DNA of 64,000 nucleotides from Hymenobacter norwichensis DSM 15439 (GCF_000420705.1 NZ_ATVL01000008.1:763718-827717), one strand, 5' to 3'; positions 25,851 through 37,400 are shown, numbered from the stretch's first letter. Program-made: numbers and translations. Notes: generated by a model from the letters alone, not told the origin.

Positions 25851-28019
25851 TTATTTCACGGCAGTGGCGAGAGGTTGGAAGCCAGGTGTGCCCGTTTGCC
25901 AGAGCCCGAAGGCCATCAAATCAGCTATGCTTTCAAACTGCTTCTGCTTGGAATCGCCCATGCCGTGGCCCGCATCATAGTCGGTGAAAAAGAGGATGGG
26001 CTTGCCGGAGGCGTTGGTGGCTTGCAGGCGGGCGGCAAACTTGGCCGGTTGCCAGGCAATGACGCGCGGGTCGTTGAAACCGGCCGTAACGAGCGTAGCG
26101 GGGTATTTAGCACCGGGCTTGAGGTGCAGGTAGGCATCCATTTCCAGCAGCGCCTTGGCCTCATCGGCCTTGGCCATAGTCCCGAACTCCGGGATATTGA
26201 CCGGGCCGTTGGGCGAGTTTTCCATGCGCACGGCGTTCAGGCAACCTACCTCCGGAATGGCGGCGGCAAACAAATCGGGCCGCTCGGTCATGGCCCGCCC
26301 GATGAGGATGCCCCCGGCGCTGCCGCCGTTGATGGCTATTTTGCCAGGGGCGGTATAGTTGTTTTTGGTGAGGTATTCAGCGCAGGCAATTAAGTCTTTC
26401 CAGGTGTTGGGTTTGGTGGTTTTCTGGCCGGCTTTGTGCCAATCCTCCCCCAGTTCACCGCCGCCGCGCACGTGCGGGCACGCCAGAATCCCGTCTTGCT
26501 GCGTCCACAGTAAGAATGTCGGCATCAAGGTAGGCGCCAGCGTCTGCGAATACGCGCCGTACCCTACCATCAGCACGGGTGTGGTACCGTCGCGCTTCAG
26601 CCCTTTCTTGTACACCAACGACAGTGGCACCAGCACGCCGTCGTGCGAGGGCACCATCAGTTCTTCCACCACCAAATCGGCAAACTCCGGGTACTGCGTT
26701 TCCGACGACAAGGGCTCGGCCACAAACTTGCCGCTGCCAGCCACCTCGTAGCGGTAGCGCTGGCGGTCCGTAGTCCAGCCACCCAGCGTCACCCACAAGT
26801 CCGACGACTGCGCGTTTTTGGCTACCAATTCCAACCGCCCCGCAGCTTGCGGCAGCTTCAGCTCGCGCACCGTTTTCGAGTTTTTCGGCACGAAGTAGAG
26901 CTTAGCTTGCACGCCGTTGCGGGCGCGCACAAAGTAGAGGCCGTCTTTGGTGGTTTTCAGCTGCTCGTCGATGACGGCCTCGTTGGCACTTTCGGGCACC
27001 AGCACTTCAGCGGTGGCCACGTTGGGCTTGGTGGCCAGCATGCGCATCACCTTCTGGCGCGGCGTGTTCTTCGACGTCACGAAGTAGATGTATCGCTCGT
27101 CGGAAACGAAATTGGTTACCTCATCGGCGGGCCGAAACAGTGGCTGCCAGGGCACGTTGGGCTTGCTGAGCGTGGCAGCGGGGGCATAGTAGCCGTGTAG
27201 GTAGCGGTCCACGGAATACAGGAAGCCGTAAGCCAGGTTGGTGTCCCGGTCGATGCCGGCGTAGGGGTAGTCGGAGGGCTTGATGCCAAGCTTGGGATTG
27301 AGCTGCGCCGAGAAAATGATTTGGTCCTGGCTGGCGGGCGTACCCACGCGGTGCAGGCGGCACTGCGTGTTCTGGCGGGCGGCCATATTTTTCAGGTCAC
27401 CGTTGTTGTAGGGCACGTACGTAAGGCTCTGGTTGTCGGGCAGCCACTCGCCGCCGCCGCGCGTAAGGGGTATTTGCTCGGGGTAGAGCTTGCGGGTTTT
27501 AACGTCCATGATCAGCATGCGCCCCAATTCCGCTCCTTTCTCACTGATACCGAACGATACTTTCGAACCGTCGTTGGTGGGCGCAAAGCCACTGATGTTG
27601 AACACTTTCCCTGGCTCGAACGTCTCGGGGTCGAAGAGCAGCGTTTCGGCGCCCTTGTAGCCTTCGCGGCAGTAGAGCTTGGGCTGCTGGTCTTCGGGCC
27701 GCGACTTGAAGTAGAAGTACCGGTCGTTGTCGGCCACGCGCAACTCGGTCACCTTAGTGGCTTTGCGCTTATCGAATTCCACCATCTGGTCGATAAGCTT
27801 CTGCCGACCCGGAATGCCATCCAGGGTTTTGCGGGCGTACTCGCTCTGCGCTTTCATCCAGGCGGCCACGGTGGGGTCTTGCAGGTTTTCGAGGTTGCGG
27901 TAGGGGTCCTCTACTTTCACCCCGAAGTACGTGTCGGTAGCTGGCACCGAGGGGGCGGTGGGCTGCGCCACCGCAGCAGCGGCGCTCAGCAGACCCGCCA
28001 GAAATACTATTGTTTTCAT
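25851..28019 (-). CDS. Secreted prolyl oligopeptidase (S9A), second copy
   Basis: A 722-residue peptidase. The start MKTIVFLAGL gives a signal peptide ending AAVAQ; upstream in-frame sequence is not signal-like. Propeller then hydrolase domain, with Ser567 (GGSAGG), Asp650 (FNDPRVIAW) and His685 (AGHGMG). YGAYSQTL and HVRGGGELGEDWHK match the family. It diverges clearly from the neighbouring copy while keeping domain lengths, so the duplication is old. Both genes are on the minus strand, 152 bp apart, and may form one unit for extracellular proline-peptide degradation. Confidence 0.95.
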   Translation of the reverse strand: MKTIVFLAGLLSAAAAVAQPTAPSVPATDTYFGVKVEDPYRNLENLQDPTVAAWMKAQSEYARKTLDGIPGRQKLIDQMVEFDKRKATKVTELRVADNDRYFYFKSRPEDQQPKLYCREGYKGAETLLFDPETFEPGKVFNISGFAPTNDGSKVSFGISEKGAELGRMLIMDVKTRKLYPEQIPLTRGGGEWLPDNQSLTYVPYNNGDLKNMAARQNTQCRLHRVGTPASQDQIIFSAQLNPKLGIKPSDYPYAGIDRDTNLAYGFLYSVDRYLHGYYAPAATLSKPNVPWQPLFRPADEVTNFVSDERYIYFVTSKNTPRQKVMRMLATKPNVATAEVLVPESANEAVIDEQLKTTKDGLYFVRARNGVQAKLYFVPKNSKTVRELKLPQAAGRLELVAKNAQSSDLWVTLGGWTTDRQRYRYEVAGSGKFVAEPLSSETQYPEFADLVVEELMVPSHDGVLVPLSLVYKKGLKRDGTTPVLMVGYGAYSQTLAPTLMPTFLLWTQQDGILACPHVRGGGELGEDWHKAGQKTTKPNTWKDLIACAEYLTKNNYTAPGKIAINGGSAGGILIGRAMTERPDLFAAAIPEVGCLNAVRMENSPNGPVNIPEFGTMAKADEAKALLEMDAYLHLKPGAKYPATLVTAGFNDPRVIAWQPAKFAARLQATNASGKPILFFTDYDAGHGMGDSKQKQFESIADLMAFGLWQTGTPGFQPLATAVK

Positions 28020-28139
28020 GAGTACGAGCAACGAAAGGAGTAGAGAAATTCTGTCCGGATTATCAGCTGGGAAAGGCAAATCAGGGCGAGGCTCAAGCAC
28101 GGAAAAATGTATGCCTCGCACAATCACACAATCATGTGA

Positions 28140-28316
28140 CTATTGGGCGCCGGGCCGGGCGTAGGCGTACACGGAAGGCGCCGCTGAGGCAGGTTGGCGG
28201 AAAGCCGGGTCGGCGGCCTGGTATCGAGCCTGCCGGAGCTGGAAGGCGGCCAACGCTACGGTAATAACAAGCAGCAAAACGAACAGAATTTTCAGGACAA
28301 TAGCAGCAGTTTTCAT
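28140..28316 (-). CDS. Small single-pass membrane protein
   Basis: A 58-residue protein beginning MKTAAIVLK with one transmembrane helix (about residues 6-25, rich in Leu/Val) and a soluble tail with several Tyr and Ala (RYQAADPAFRQP, VYAYARPG). No family recognised. It lies 120 bp upstream of the second prolyl oligopeptidase start on the same strand. The coding call rests on the ATG, hydrophobic pattern and codon use. Confidence 0.55.
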   Translation of the reverse strand: MKTAAIVLKILFVLLLVITVALAAFQLRQARYQAADPAFRQPASAAPSVYAYARPGAQ

Positions 28317-28413
28317 AGTGTGAACGGGGTAGAGAGGTAGAACTGATCGGAGCAAAAAGAACACTGCGGTGGGTGCCTGATTAGGTACTGCACGGCACGT
28401 TTACTGGAGCAGG

Positions 28414-29877
28414 CTATTCGCTCACCAGCATTGGCAGCGTGCCGGCAGTGCCATTGGGAGCATGGTAGCGCAGCCAGTAAGCTCCGGCGGGCAGGTCGGC
28501 AGATAGCTTGTGTTGCGCTTGGCCGGTGGGCCAATTAAAGCGGCGCACCACACGGCCATCGGCGGCGTAGAGAGTAAGTTGAAGGCCAGCGGGCAGCGGG
28601 CCGGTGGCTTCCAGCGTGAGGATGCCTTGCGGGGCTACGGGGTTGGGATACACGGCCACACTGAATGACGCACCACCCGCTAAGCCCGCCACCGTGCGTA
28701 CCGGCGAGAAGCTTTCGGTGCCGTTTTGGTCGAGCTGGCGGAGGCGGTAGTAGCTCAGGCCGCGAAAGTCGTTGGGGTCTTGGAAGGTGTATTCAGCGGC
28801 GGCGCTGGTGGTGCCGCGCCCAGCCACGAAGCCCACGCGCCGAAAGGTAGTCTGGCCTTCATCCTGGCGCTGCACCTCGAAGCCGGCATTGTCTTGCTCG
28901 GAAGCCGTGGTCCAGTTCAGCAACACCCGCGGCTGACCAGTGGGCCGGGTAGCCTCAAACCGCGTCAGCTCCACGGGCAGCGGGGCCTGGCGGTCGAGGA
29001 CCACGTAGGGGCCAGCGTTGGTAAGACCACTCACGGTGCGACTGTAAGGCGGCGCACCACCCACCGGCCCAAAGGCTTCTTCCAACCCATATGCCGTGCC
29101 ATTCCAGCGCCCCAGCGCCGATTGGGCGCGGGTGAAGTTGGATAGCTCGTCGGCAGTTTGCCACTGCACAGTAAGAGTGAATGGCACGGCATCGGGCGGC
29201 GTTAGTTCCCAGTGCAGGCCCACGGCATCGGTGGTAAGTGGGGTACCAGTGCTGCCATTGCTGAGGAAGCCGCTGGCCGGGCGCAGCTCATACAGCCCAG
29301 AGCCAGCAGAGCGGGCAAGGGTGGCGGGTGCGTAGCTGGTGGCGCTGGCGCCCACTGGAAATAGCCGGGCCGTGGTACCTACCTGTTGCTGCAACATACC
29401 CGCACCATCGGTGATAATGAAGCGCCCCGCAGCCCCATCAACGCCGGTAATACTGCCGCCGGTGGTAGATGTAAGTATGTGTGCCCCCAGCCGAACCGCA
29501 CCGCCTGTAAGGGCCAACTGCCGCACCCGCAACGGCCCTGCCAGCGTGGCGCCCTGCGGGTTCAGTATTTCTAGGGCCGGTACGAGGCTGGTAACGTTCA
29601 GGGTTTGGGGGGTACTGGTGCCGGTTAGTTTCAGTTGACCGGTGGTGCCACTCAGGATGCCGATGCTGCTGAGGTTGCCGGTGAGCTGTACGGTGCCCTC
29701 GTTGCTGAGGGTACCAGCATTCAGCACCGCGCCCGTCACGCTGAGCGTGCTGCCGCTGCTTACACTCAGCGTGCTGCCGGCGGGCACCGCAAGCTGCGCC
29801 TGCGTGGATAATGGCAGCGCGGCGGCCACTAACGCCACAAGCGGCCCGTAGCGCCGGGAAGTGAGTAGCTTAGTCAT
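28414..29877 (-). CDS. Type IX-secreted protein with C-terminal sorting domain
   Basis: A 487-residue protein with signal peptide ending LSTQAQ. Residues about 30-110 are Ser/Thr/Gly-rich repetitive strands ([17 protein letters not shown]), like a short beta-helix; the middle (about 300-390) resembles a fibronectin-like unit ([19 protein letters not shown]) common in Bacteroidota surface proteins; the last 80 residues ([21 protein letters not shown]) are a type A type IX sorting domain. Its start overlaps the stop of the upstream fibre gene by 8 bp, indicating translational coupling. Function is probably structural or adhesive. Confidence 0.87.
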   Translation of the reverse strand: MTKLLTSRRYGPLVALVAAALPLSTQAQLAVPAGSTLSVSSGSTLSVTGAVLNAGTLSNEGTVQLTGNLSSIGILSGTTGQLKLTGTSTPQTLNVTSLVPALEILNPQGATLAGPLRVRQLALTGGAVRLGAHILTSTTGGSITGVDGAAGRFIITDGAGMLQQQVGTTARLFPVGASATSYAPATLARSAGSGLYELRPASGFLSNGSTGTPLTTDAVGLHWELTPPDAVPFTLTVQWQTADELSNFTRAQSALGRWNGTAYGLEEAFGPVGGAPPYSRTVSGLTNAGPYVVLDRQAPLPVELTRFEATRPTGQPRVLLNWTTASEQDNAGFEVQRQDEGQTTFRRVGFVAGRGTTSAAAEYTFQDPNDFRGLSYYRLRQLDQNGTESFSPVRTVAGLAGGASFSVAVYPNPVAPQGILTLEATGPLPAGLQLTLYAADGRVVRRFNWPTGQAQHKLSADLPAGAYWLRYHAPNGTAGTLPMLVSE

Positions 29878-32203
29878 GGCGCGAAACAGTTGGGGTAGCG
29901 GTGGTAGCCTTAGAGGGTACTGCCGGGCTACCTGAACCGGGCTTGCCTGCCTGCGCCGTTCTTTCGCTCAGCTCGTACCCTATGCCCTGACTTTCGGGCT
30001 GACCAAACAGCGCCGGGTGCAGGTACTTGCCCTGGTTTTCCGGCTCTTTCCGCTCGGCATTCGGAATACGATGGGTGTCGGCCCACTTATCATGTCGGAT
30101 GCCCGTCACCTGCCAGCTCACCTTGCCGCCCGGCTGCCCGGCAATGCGAAACTGGTTGCCGCTGACCTCGGCCAGCACGTAGGGCGTGAAAGCGGCGCTG
30201 ATGGGCGTAAGCTGGTACCGAAAGTCGCGGTTGAGGGCCTCGAAGTAGTCGGGCAGCGCCACCGTGGCCGCGCCGCTGGCATCAAGCACCACGTTGCCGT
30301 TGTAGACGTTCATCATGTCGGGGCTTTCCACGAAGCTGTGGTAGAGATATTGGTTGGCGGGGTCGAGCGGATGGTCTATTTTGAACGAGCCGCCTGGCTT
30401 CGACAAGGAACCCGTAACGGCCAGACGCCCACTCACCTGCCAATCATCGAGTAGTAGGCCGCTGATTGCTGGCGCGTTGTTCCGAATGGCAGTTCCCATG
30501 ATAAACCCTTTTTGCAAGAGGTTATCAGCGTTCAGGCAGGCCATGGACAGAAAGCCCCGTGGCCCACCTGAAGAACTGATGCGGCTAGCGGTAATGGTAG
30601 CAGACTGGTTGTTGGCGCCCGGCCGCCGAAAGGCAATAGAGCCATTGTCATCATAATTGCTTAAAGACGTGATTTGCAGCGTATAGCCCTCAGCATTGCT
30701 TTGCAGCTCTAGGGCGCTAGCCGAGGCGGCGCTATTGTTCAGGTTGAGGTAGGCTGCATTGCCCTGGCCGCTACTCTGCACTTCCAGCGCGTTGGCCGTG
30801 CCAGCCGCGTTATTTTGGCTGAAGAATCCCGTGCGGCCCAGGCCGTTGTTCTGCACTTCCAGCGCGTTGGCCGTGCTAGCGCTCAGGCTTTTGATAAAGT
30901 AGCCTGCCCGCCCGGCGCCCTGGGCTTCTCCTACCACGGCATTGGCTGCGCTGTTCCTAGCTTGGCCATACACCCCACCGAAGGCATTGCCTGTTGCTAC
31001 CCCAAACACGGCTGTGCCGTTGTTACCGGTGGCCTCGCCTTGTACGGCATAGCCACCGGCTGTCTGCCCCCGCACGCCTGTTCCGTTGGCAGTAGCCACG
31101 CCCCACACCCCAATGCCGCTGTTGGTACTGCCCAGCACGCCGGTGCCGCCGCCTGTGCTACCCGCTGAGCCCAGAACACCGATGCCCGTATTGCTGCTGC
31201 TATACCCCTGCATTCCGGCCACATCTGCGGCGCTGCCTCCAGCGGCATCCGTACGACCATATATGCCGCTGCCGCTGGTTGAGAGCCCGCGCACACCGTA
31301 GCCGGCCGTGCCTACACCTTCCACCCCAAATCCATTGCTGGCCGAGGCCACCCCGCGCACGCCCCATCCATTTTGCGTCAGGCCCAGTACGCCCACGGCG
31401 TTATTGCCGGCATTGGTATTGGTGCCTACCACGGCTCCGTTGCTAATCGAGTTATTGCTGGCCGAGCCAAACACAGCCGACGTGCTGCCCGAGCTGGCCT
31501 GCACGCCGTAGCCGCTGGTGCTGGCTGCCTGCACCGCCGCGCCACTACCCGACTCAGCCAGTACGCCCAGGCCGGCCCCCGTGGCGCGGCCCCGCACGCC
31601 CGCCACACCGGCGGCGCTGCCGTCGGTAAGGCCAACGACACCGCTTTCCTGGGTGCTTCGGGCATACACGCCGTAATCTGCTTCACTCAGGCCTACCACG
31701 CCGGCATCTTCTATAGTAGGTAGGCTAGTACCTTTTGCGCCGACCACACCCTGGCCGGGGCCAGTGCCATTGACGCGGCCCACCACCCCCTGCCCGCTGG
31801 CCGAAGCGCCCCGCACCCCAATGCCACCACCCAAGTTGGTAACCTGGAACACGCTGCCTACAGCATTGGCCGAGCCAGTGTAAGGCAACACCACACCGCT
31901 ACCACCGGCCGCGGGCTCCACGAACACCCAACCGCCCGCGCCGGCATAGTACCAGAAGCCAGTTTGAGGTCCGCCTGTAGGCGTTCCATCGGTCTGGTAC
32001 ACCATCAGGCCCTGTGGGGGTCGCGAAATGACTAAGCGTTGGGCCTGCGTGAGGCGCGGAATCAACAGGCCTTTGTCGGTAGCCTGGATGTCGAGGGCGG
32101 CTTTGCTGTCGGGCGTGGTGGTGCCCACGCCCACCTGTGCCCGGAGTGAGGCAGAGGCCAGGAGCAGCAATAGCAGCAAGAAGAATTGTAGCACTAGTTT
32201 CAT
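29870..32203 (-). CDS. Large repeat-rich fibre-like secreted protein
   Basis: A 777-residue protein with signal peptide ending SLRAQ and then [16 protein letters not shown], the same opening as the S74 fibre at 34411-37518. Residues about 115-435 are Gly-rich repeats with recurring G(V/I)xG units every 8-17 residues, suited to a beta-solenoid. About 435-515 hold three copies of a 25-residue unit (each ending near ANALEVQ or SALELQ). The C-terminal part has [14 protein letters not shown] and [16 protein letters not shown], a block I have seen only in such fibre proteins, and no S74 chaperone. No type IX domain was found, so its export route is open. Likely a cell-surface fibre. Confidence 0.78.
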   Translation of the reverse strand: MKLVLQFFLLLLLLLASASLRAQVGVGTTTPDSKAALDIQATDKGLLIPRLTQAQRLVISRPPQGLMVYQTDGTPTGGPQTGFWYYAGAGGWVFVEPAAGGSGVVLPYTGSANAVGSVFQVTNLGGGIGVRGASASGQGVVGRVNGTGPGQGVVGAKGTSLPTIEDAGVVGLSEADYGVYARSTQESGVVGLTDGSAAGVAGVRGRATGAGLGVLAESGSGAAVQAASTSGYGVQASSGSTSAVFGSASNNSISNGAVVGTNTNAGNNAVGVLGLTQNGWGVRGVASASNGFGVEGVGTAGYGVRGLSTSGSGIYGRTDAAGGSAADVAGMQGYSSSNTGIGVLGSAGSTGGGTGVLGSTNSGIGVWGVATANGTGVRGQTAGGYAVQGEATGNNGTAVFGVATGNAFGGVYGQARNSAANAVVGEAQGAGRAGYFIKSLSASTANALEVQNNGLGRTGFFSQNNAAGTANALEVQSSGQGNAAYLNLNNSAASASALELQSNAEGYTLQITSLSNYDDNGSIAFRRPGANNQSATITASRISSSGGPRGFLSMACLNADNLLQKGFIMGTAIRNNAPAISGLLLDDWQVSGRLAVTGSLSKPGGSFKIDHPLDPANQYLYHSFVESPDMMNVYNGNVVLDASGAATVALPDYFEALNRDFRYQLTPISAAFTPYVLAEVSGNQFRIAGQPGGKVSWQVTGIRHDKWADTHRIPNAERKEPENQGKYLHPALFGQPESQGIGYELSERTAQAGKPGSGSPAVPSKATTATPTVSRHD

Positions 32204-32321
32204 GATGTGGAAGGAAGGCGAAAACGATACGCTGGAAAATGAAGGCCACGGCCAAGCCGTGCTGCATAGCAGACCTAAGGTTGGAGCTTAGGAGCGGTGG
32301 TTGAGTAGTGAGAAACTGGCC

Positions 32322-33188
32322 TTAGCGCCGGGCGCCGGCGGCAGCTGGGGCAGTGGCCGGCTTGGTATTGGGCAGCTTCTGAGCGAGCAGCCACTGCCAG
32401 AAAGCAGGGTCGGTGTACACCTTATCGGCTATAAAATGGCCCTCAGTGGGGTACTCGGTATATTTGGCAGGGTGGCCGTTGGCTTGCAGGGCCGCCACCA
32501 TCTGGCGGGATTCCGTCACGGGCACTACCTCGTCTTTCGCCCCGTGAAACACCCAGAAAGGTGTGCTGCTCACAGCTTTGGCAGTGGCCGGATACGAGTA
32601 CAGCGCCTGCCCTTTGTAGGCAGTAAGCATCGGCGACGGAAAAGCCTGAGTGAACCATTCGGGCACCACCACCCCGCCCGCTGCCGGAGCCGCCGCCGCA
32701 AACTTGCCAGGGTATTTGGCCACCAGATAATAGATGCCGTAGCCCCCCATCGAGAGGCCCGTAACGTAGAGCCGCGCGGGGTCAGCGTTGAACTCGGCTA
32801 CGGTTTGGTCGAGGGCTTTTACTGCTTGCTCGGCACCTTCACCAAACCACAGCTCGGGCTCGGGCTCCTGCGGAAATACCGCCAGAAACTGGCTGTATAA
32901 CGGCTCTTTGTAAGAATACAGCTGAATCACGCTACCCAGGTTCGGGCCGCCCATCTGCTTCTCATTGTCTTGGCCCCACTCCCCCACCCCGTGCAGGTAG
33001 AGTACCACCGGGTAGGCTTTGCCGGGCTTGTAGTTGGCGGGTACGTACACGCGGTAAGCGTAAGTACGGGAGCCTACCGTCACGCTACGCTTCAGAAAGC
33101 CGGTTTCAGGCTGTTTAGCGGCGTTTTGGGCCTGTACAGAGGGGTACCCGAACAGTAGCAGGCAGATCAGCAGAACGTATAATTTCAT
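32322..33188 (-). CDS. Secreted esterase (dienelactone hydrolase/feruloyl esterase-like)
   Basis: A 288-residue alpha/beta hydrolase with a signal peptide ending SVQAQ. The oxyanion region is VLYLHGVGEWG, the nucleophile Ser146 lies in GLSMGG, Asp in HGAKDEVVP and His in TEGHFIAD. The short single domain resembles esterases that act on polysaccharide side groups. It stands within the surface-protein cluster, between a lipoprotein and a repeat fibre gene, on the same strand. Substrate unknown. Confidence 0.88.
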   Translation of the reverse strand: MKLYVLLICLLLFGYPSVQAQNAAKQPETGFLKRSVTVGSRTYAYRVYVPANYKPGKAYPVVLYLHGVGEWGQDNEKQMGGPNLGSVIQLYSYKEPLYSQFLAVFPQEPEPELWFGEGAEQAVKALDQTVAEFNADPARLYVTGLSMGGYGIYYLVAKYPGKFAAAAPAAGGVVVPEWFTQAFPSPMLTAYKGQALYSYPATAKAVSSTPFWVFHGAKDEVVPVTESRQMVAALQANGHPAKYTEYPTEGHFIADKVYTDPAFWQWLLAQKLPNTKPATAPAAAGARR

Positions 33189-33235
33189 GGCGAGAGCAGA
33201 ACTAAAAACAATTGAATAAATGCGCGGCTAGCCGC

Positions 33236-33775
33236 CTACCGGAACTTGGTGAAGCTGAAGCTACCGTTGGTGACGGCCTGGGTGCCGGTGGCGCTGGTGT
33301 TGGGCACTGCCCCCGCCGTGAAGCTGAACGTGCCACTGATTTTCTGCCCCGCCTTGTCGTACTGGGTTACCGTGATGGTGCCGTTGCTTGCGCTGGGGCC
33401 GTAGAGCGTGTTGTGGGTCGTGCCCGTGGTGCCGTTGCTGAGCGTAAGGGCCGCCGAGGGTAGGTTGTCGAGCACCGAGCCTTTGCGTAAATCGTAGGCG
33501 TTGGCCCCCTTGGTATCAATGCCCTCAAGGGCTAACGACACGGTGTTTTTCAGGTCCGCAGAGGCGCCCGTGACTAGCAGCTTACTGACCCCATCGACAA
33601 CAGCCGCAGAATACATTGTGCTGGTGTAGGTGGTGCCGTTGTGGGTCCAGGTTACGGTACCGTCGCCGGCAGTGGCGGCATCGTCGTCGTCTTTGTCGTT
33701 GCCGCAGGCACTCAGCAGCAGCACCCCGCACAGCAGTGGCGCAACGGAACGGTAGAAATAGCGGAAGGAAGGCAT
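33236..33775 (-). CDS. Small lipoprotein, DUF6252-like
   Basis: A 179-residue lipoprotein (lipobox LLSAC) followed by an acidic DKDDDD stretch. The mature part has a WTHNGTTYTS strand early and KISGTFSFTA...VTNGSFSF at the end, features of the DUF6252 beta-sandwich lipoproteins of Bacteroidota. Function unknown. It is 43 bp from the next lipoprotein gene on the same strand. Confidence 0.7.
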   Translation of the reverse strand: MPSFRYFYRSVAPLLCGVLLLSACGNDKDDDDAATAGDGTVTWTHNGTTYTSTMYSAAVVDGVSKLLVTGASADLKNTVSLALEGIDTKGANAYDLRKGSVLDNLPSAALTLSNGTTGTTHNTLYGPSASNGTITVTQYDKAGQKISGTFSFTAGAVPNTSATGTQAVTNGSFSFTKFR

Positions 33776-33818
33776 AGGAATAGCTGATTAGGGTGGAAAG
33801 CCCGGAAGAAAAGCGCGG

Positions 33819-34373
33819 CTACTTCGGCACCATGTTGGTGCGCACCTGTAGGCTAGTAATGGTATTAGCATTAAGGGTGGGCGTGTTGGGCGGGAACGTG
33901 AAGCCGCCCGCCGACAACAGCAGCAGTGAAATCGAGCCGTTGGGCATGCCTGGCACAGTTTGGCCGGCCAGCGAGGCCTTCACCTGCGCCTCCGTAAAGC
34001 TGGTTCCCAACGATAAATTGGTGGCTGACAAGGTGAAGACCTGGAGCGTTTGGGTTTGCCCGCCCATGGTTAGTGCCACTTGGTTGTCGTTGTCGGTCAG
34101 GGCCCAGGTACCGTTGGTGGCGGTGCCGCTGGCCTCGGTTACCACCACTTTGCCATCGGAGCTGAATTTGTAGCTGTCGGCGCTGGCTACGGGCACGGTC
34201 TGGATACCTTCCACGCCGTTCACCACCAGCGAGGAGCTGCTTTCCCGCCACGTAACGGCCGTGAGCTGCGCGGCTTTCGAGGGCAAATTATCCTCGTCGT
34301 TTTTGTCGCAGCTGGCCGCAAAAAGGGCTAGGCCGGGGAGTGCTAGTAGCCGGAGAAATTTCAATGGTTTCAT
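33819..34373 (-). CDS. Small lipoprotein, lipocalin-like (DUF5004 type)
   Basis: A 184-residue protein with lipobox AASC and KNDED after the Cys. The mature part contains LTAVTWRESS, YKFSSDGKVVVTE and GTWALTDNDNQVALT, the strand pattern of lipocalin-like lipoproteins common in Bacteroidota. No catalytic residues. It lies 37 bp downstream of the S74 fibre gene, so it is probably co-transcribed with it. Confidence 0.68.
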   Translation of the reverse strand: MKPLKFLRLLALPGLALFAASCDKNDEDNLPSKAAQLTAVTWRESSSSLVVNGVEGIQTVPVASADSYKFSSDGKVVVTEASGTATNGTWALTDNDNQVALTMGGQTQTLQVFTLSATNLSLGTSFTEAQVKASLAGQTVPGMPNGSISLLLLSAGGFTFPPNTPTLNANTITSLQVRTNMVPK

Positions 34374-34410
34374 AGGAAATCAGGCAATAAAGGATTGTGG
34401 AAAAAGAAGG

Positions 34411-37400
34411 CTAGTGGAGCTGCGGCATAGGGGCTGTAGCAGCAGTGGGCGCGAGGGGCTGCGCCTGTTCCAGCGCTGCCAGTCGGCTTTCAAGGGTGGT
34501 TTGGCTGGCCTGAATGGTTTGTAGCTGCTGGCGGAGTTGCTGGTTCTCGGCCTTCAACTGGTCGTTTTGCTTGGCCAGCTCCTGCACGCCCGCCAGTGCC
34601 ACCCCGGCCGGGTCGATGGTGCTGATGCTGGTGTTATTGAGGCCGAGGTGGAACAGGCGGTAGAAGTCCTGCGCCATTGGGCCGAGGTGGGTTTCGCCGC
34701 GCGTGCCTTTGTAGGCCCAGCGGCTAATGGGAAGCTGCCGGATTAGGCCCAGCACCTGCGCGCCTTCCACGGGCTCAATGTTTTCCTTGAGGTTGATATC
34801 GGAGGCGTTGGTCCAGGTGCCGCCGTTGCTGAGGTAGGCACCGTTGCCGTTGAAATTGTTGGCCACGCCCACCTGCAGGCAGATGCCCAGGTTGTCGGTG
34901 GAGCTGCGGCCAAACGACCAGTAAGTGACATCCGTGCTGCCGAAGGCCATGGCGTTCTGCCGGCTTACCCGTGCCCCGTAGCCCAGGGCCGTTGCCCCGG
35001 TCAGGCTGCCATTGTCCACGTCGGCGTTGGCCCCGAGCAGCGTGTTGCTGTTGCCCGTACTGATGTTGTTGCCCGCGAAGTAGCCCAGAGCCACATTCCT
35101 GGGGCCGAACCGCGCCCCGCCCCCGGCGTGGGCTCCCACGAAGGTGCTTTCGTTGGCGTTGCGGTTGCCTTGTCCGGCCTGCCGGCCCACAAACACATTG
35201 TCGTCGCCGAAATTGGTGAGCCCGCCCGCATTGGCACCGAGAAAGGTATTACCGTTGCCGCTGTAACTCACGTCGCCGGCTTGGTAGCCGAGGTAAGTGT
35301 TGTCGTCGCCATCAGTATTACCGGCCCCGGCGCGGCTACCCTCAAAGGTGTTGCGGGTGCCGCTGGTGTTAGCCAGCCCAGCCTGATAACCCACAAAATG
35401 ATTGTCGGGCGTCACGTTGGCCTTGCCGGTCTGGTAGCCCACAAACGTGTTGCGGGCCGTGGTGGCAGTGGCCGAGCCCGATTCATAGCCAATAAAGAGG
35501 TTCTCGCTGCCGCTGCTATTGAGGCCGGCCTGGTAGCCCTCGAACTGGTTGCCGGTGCCCGTAGTGATACGGCTGCCTGCTTGGTAGCCGACGAAGTGGT
35601 TGTTGTTCGCCGTACTGGCCTTGCCGGCCCCATAGCCCACAAACAGGTTGTTGTCGCCGCTGATATTGGTCAGGCCGGCCTGGTAGCCGCTGAAATAGTT
35701 TTTCTCCCCTGTCGTGTTATTCCGCCCGGCCAAAGAGCCTTCGAAGTGGTTACTGATGCCGGTGGTAGTGAACTGGCCGGCCAGGTGGCCCACGAAGTGG
35801 TTGCCACCGCCGGTACTGCGCCACCCGGCCAGATAGCCCACAAACAGGTTGCCGCTGCCCGTTACGTTGTCGGTGCCGGCCCCATTGCCCACAAACGTGT
35901 TGGTGTTACCGGTTACGTTTTGATAGCCGGCCTCGTTTCCAATAAAGAAATTGTTGTTACCGGTGGTATTGTAGCGGCCCGCGTTGTTGCCTTCAAAATG
36001 GTTTTCGACACCAGTGGTATTGCTGGTACCGGCCTGGTAGCCCGAGAAATGGCTGTTAAACGCCGTGGTATTGGCATACCCGGCCTGGTAGCCAATAAAG
36101 TGGTTGTAGCGGCCCGTGGTATTGGCATACCCGGCCCGGTAGCCCTCAAAGTAGTTGTTTTCGCCGGTGGTGTTGCTGTGGCCCGCATCATACCCGCTGA
36201 AATAGTTGTTTTCGCCGGTGGTGGTATTCACTCCCGCGTTGTAGCCATTGAAGTGGTTGTTGCTGCCGGTGGCATTCTGGCCTGCCTGAAAGCCCACAAA
36301 AAAATTGCGGCTGCCCGTTGTACCTGCCGCCCCGGCATAGTAGCCTACCACCACGTTGTCGCGGCCACTGGTGTTGCTGTCGCCAGTTCGGTAGCCCACA
36401 AACACGTTCTGCGCGCCCGTGGTATTGCTGGCTCCCGAGTTGTAGCCGCTGAAGTGATTGGCTTCGCCGGTGGTATTGCTGAAACCCGCTTGATACCCTT
36501 CGAAATGGTTGATACCTGCACCAGCGTTGTTGAAACCAGCCCGATACCCAACAAAATGGTTGGAACCGCCTGTGGAGTTGGCACCGGCCTGGTAGCCCGA
36601 GAAATAGTTGTTCTGGCCCGTGACGTTGCGTTTGCCGGCCTCGTAGCCTACGAAATGGTTATTGCTAGCCGTAGTGTTATCCAGGCCCGCATCATACCCA
36701 CTGAAATAGTTGTTGCTGCCGGTGGCTTTTTGTCCGGCCCGGTAGCCCTCGAAGTGGTTGCGCGAAGCCGTGGTATTCGCCAAGCCCGCCTGATACCCTA
36801 CAAAGTGGTTGTAGCTGCCAGTGGTTGTAGCGTAGCCAGCCCGCATTCCGCTGAAATAGTTCTCCTCACCGAAAGTGCTGTTGTAGCCCGCCTGAAAACC
36901 CGTAAACTGATTGAATGCACCCGTGGAATTCAGCCCCGCCTGATACCCTACAAAGTGGTTGTTGATATCGGCAGTTGGGCCCAGCGAATTACCTGCCTGA
37001 TAGCCAAGCAGCAAATTGTTGTCAGGGTAGCTGGCGGACCCGATGGGAGCCCCGCCTAGCCACCACGCGCCGTTCACGCCCAGCCGCGCTTGCTCGATGC
37101 CCTGGGTGCGAAACACCAGCGGCTGCCGGTCGGTGGTGCCCACGTAGTTGATGGCGGGGTTAGTGGCGGCGTTGCCGGTGAGGCTCCAGCCGGCGCCAGT
37201 TGGGGCAGCACTCGTGTTGAGTTTCGTCCAGGTAGGGGCGGTGGTGGTGCCGGCGTTATAGTAGAAGCCTACACCGCCGCTTAGGGCGGCGTTGGTATTG
37301 TACACCAGCAGGCTTGGGGCCGGGTTAGGTACGGCGGCGGCATCGGTGAGTGAGGCCAGATTCACCTGCGGAAACAGCACGCCTTTGTTGGTGGCACTCA

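Noticed and set aside
34955..37023. Regularly spaced 48-51-bp repeats that could be taken for a CRISPR array
   Set aside because: The repeats are imperfect, contiguous without unique spacers and entirely in frame as protein repeats.
35128..37059. Long plus-strand open frame (over 640 codons) opposite the fibre gene
   Set aside because: It is a mirror of the repetitive GC-rich coding strand; its product is repetitive without a signal or domain, while the minus frame has a signal peptide and S74 domain.
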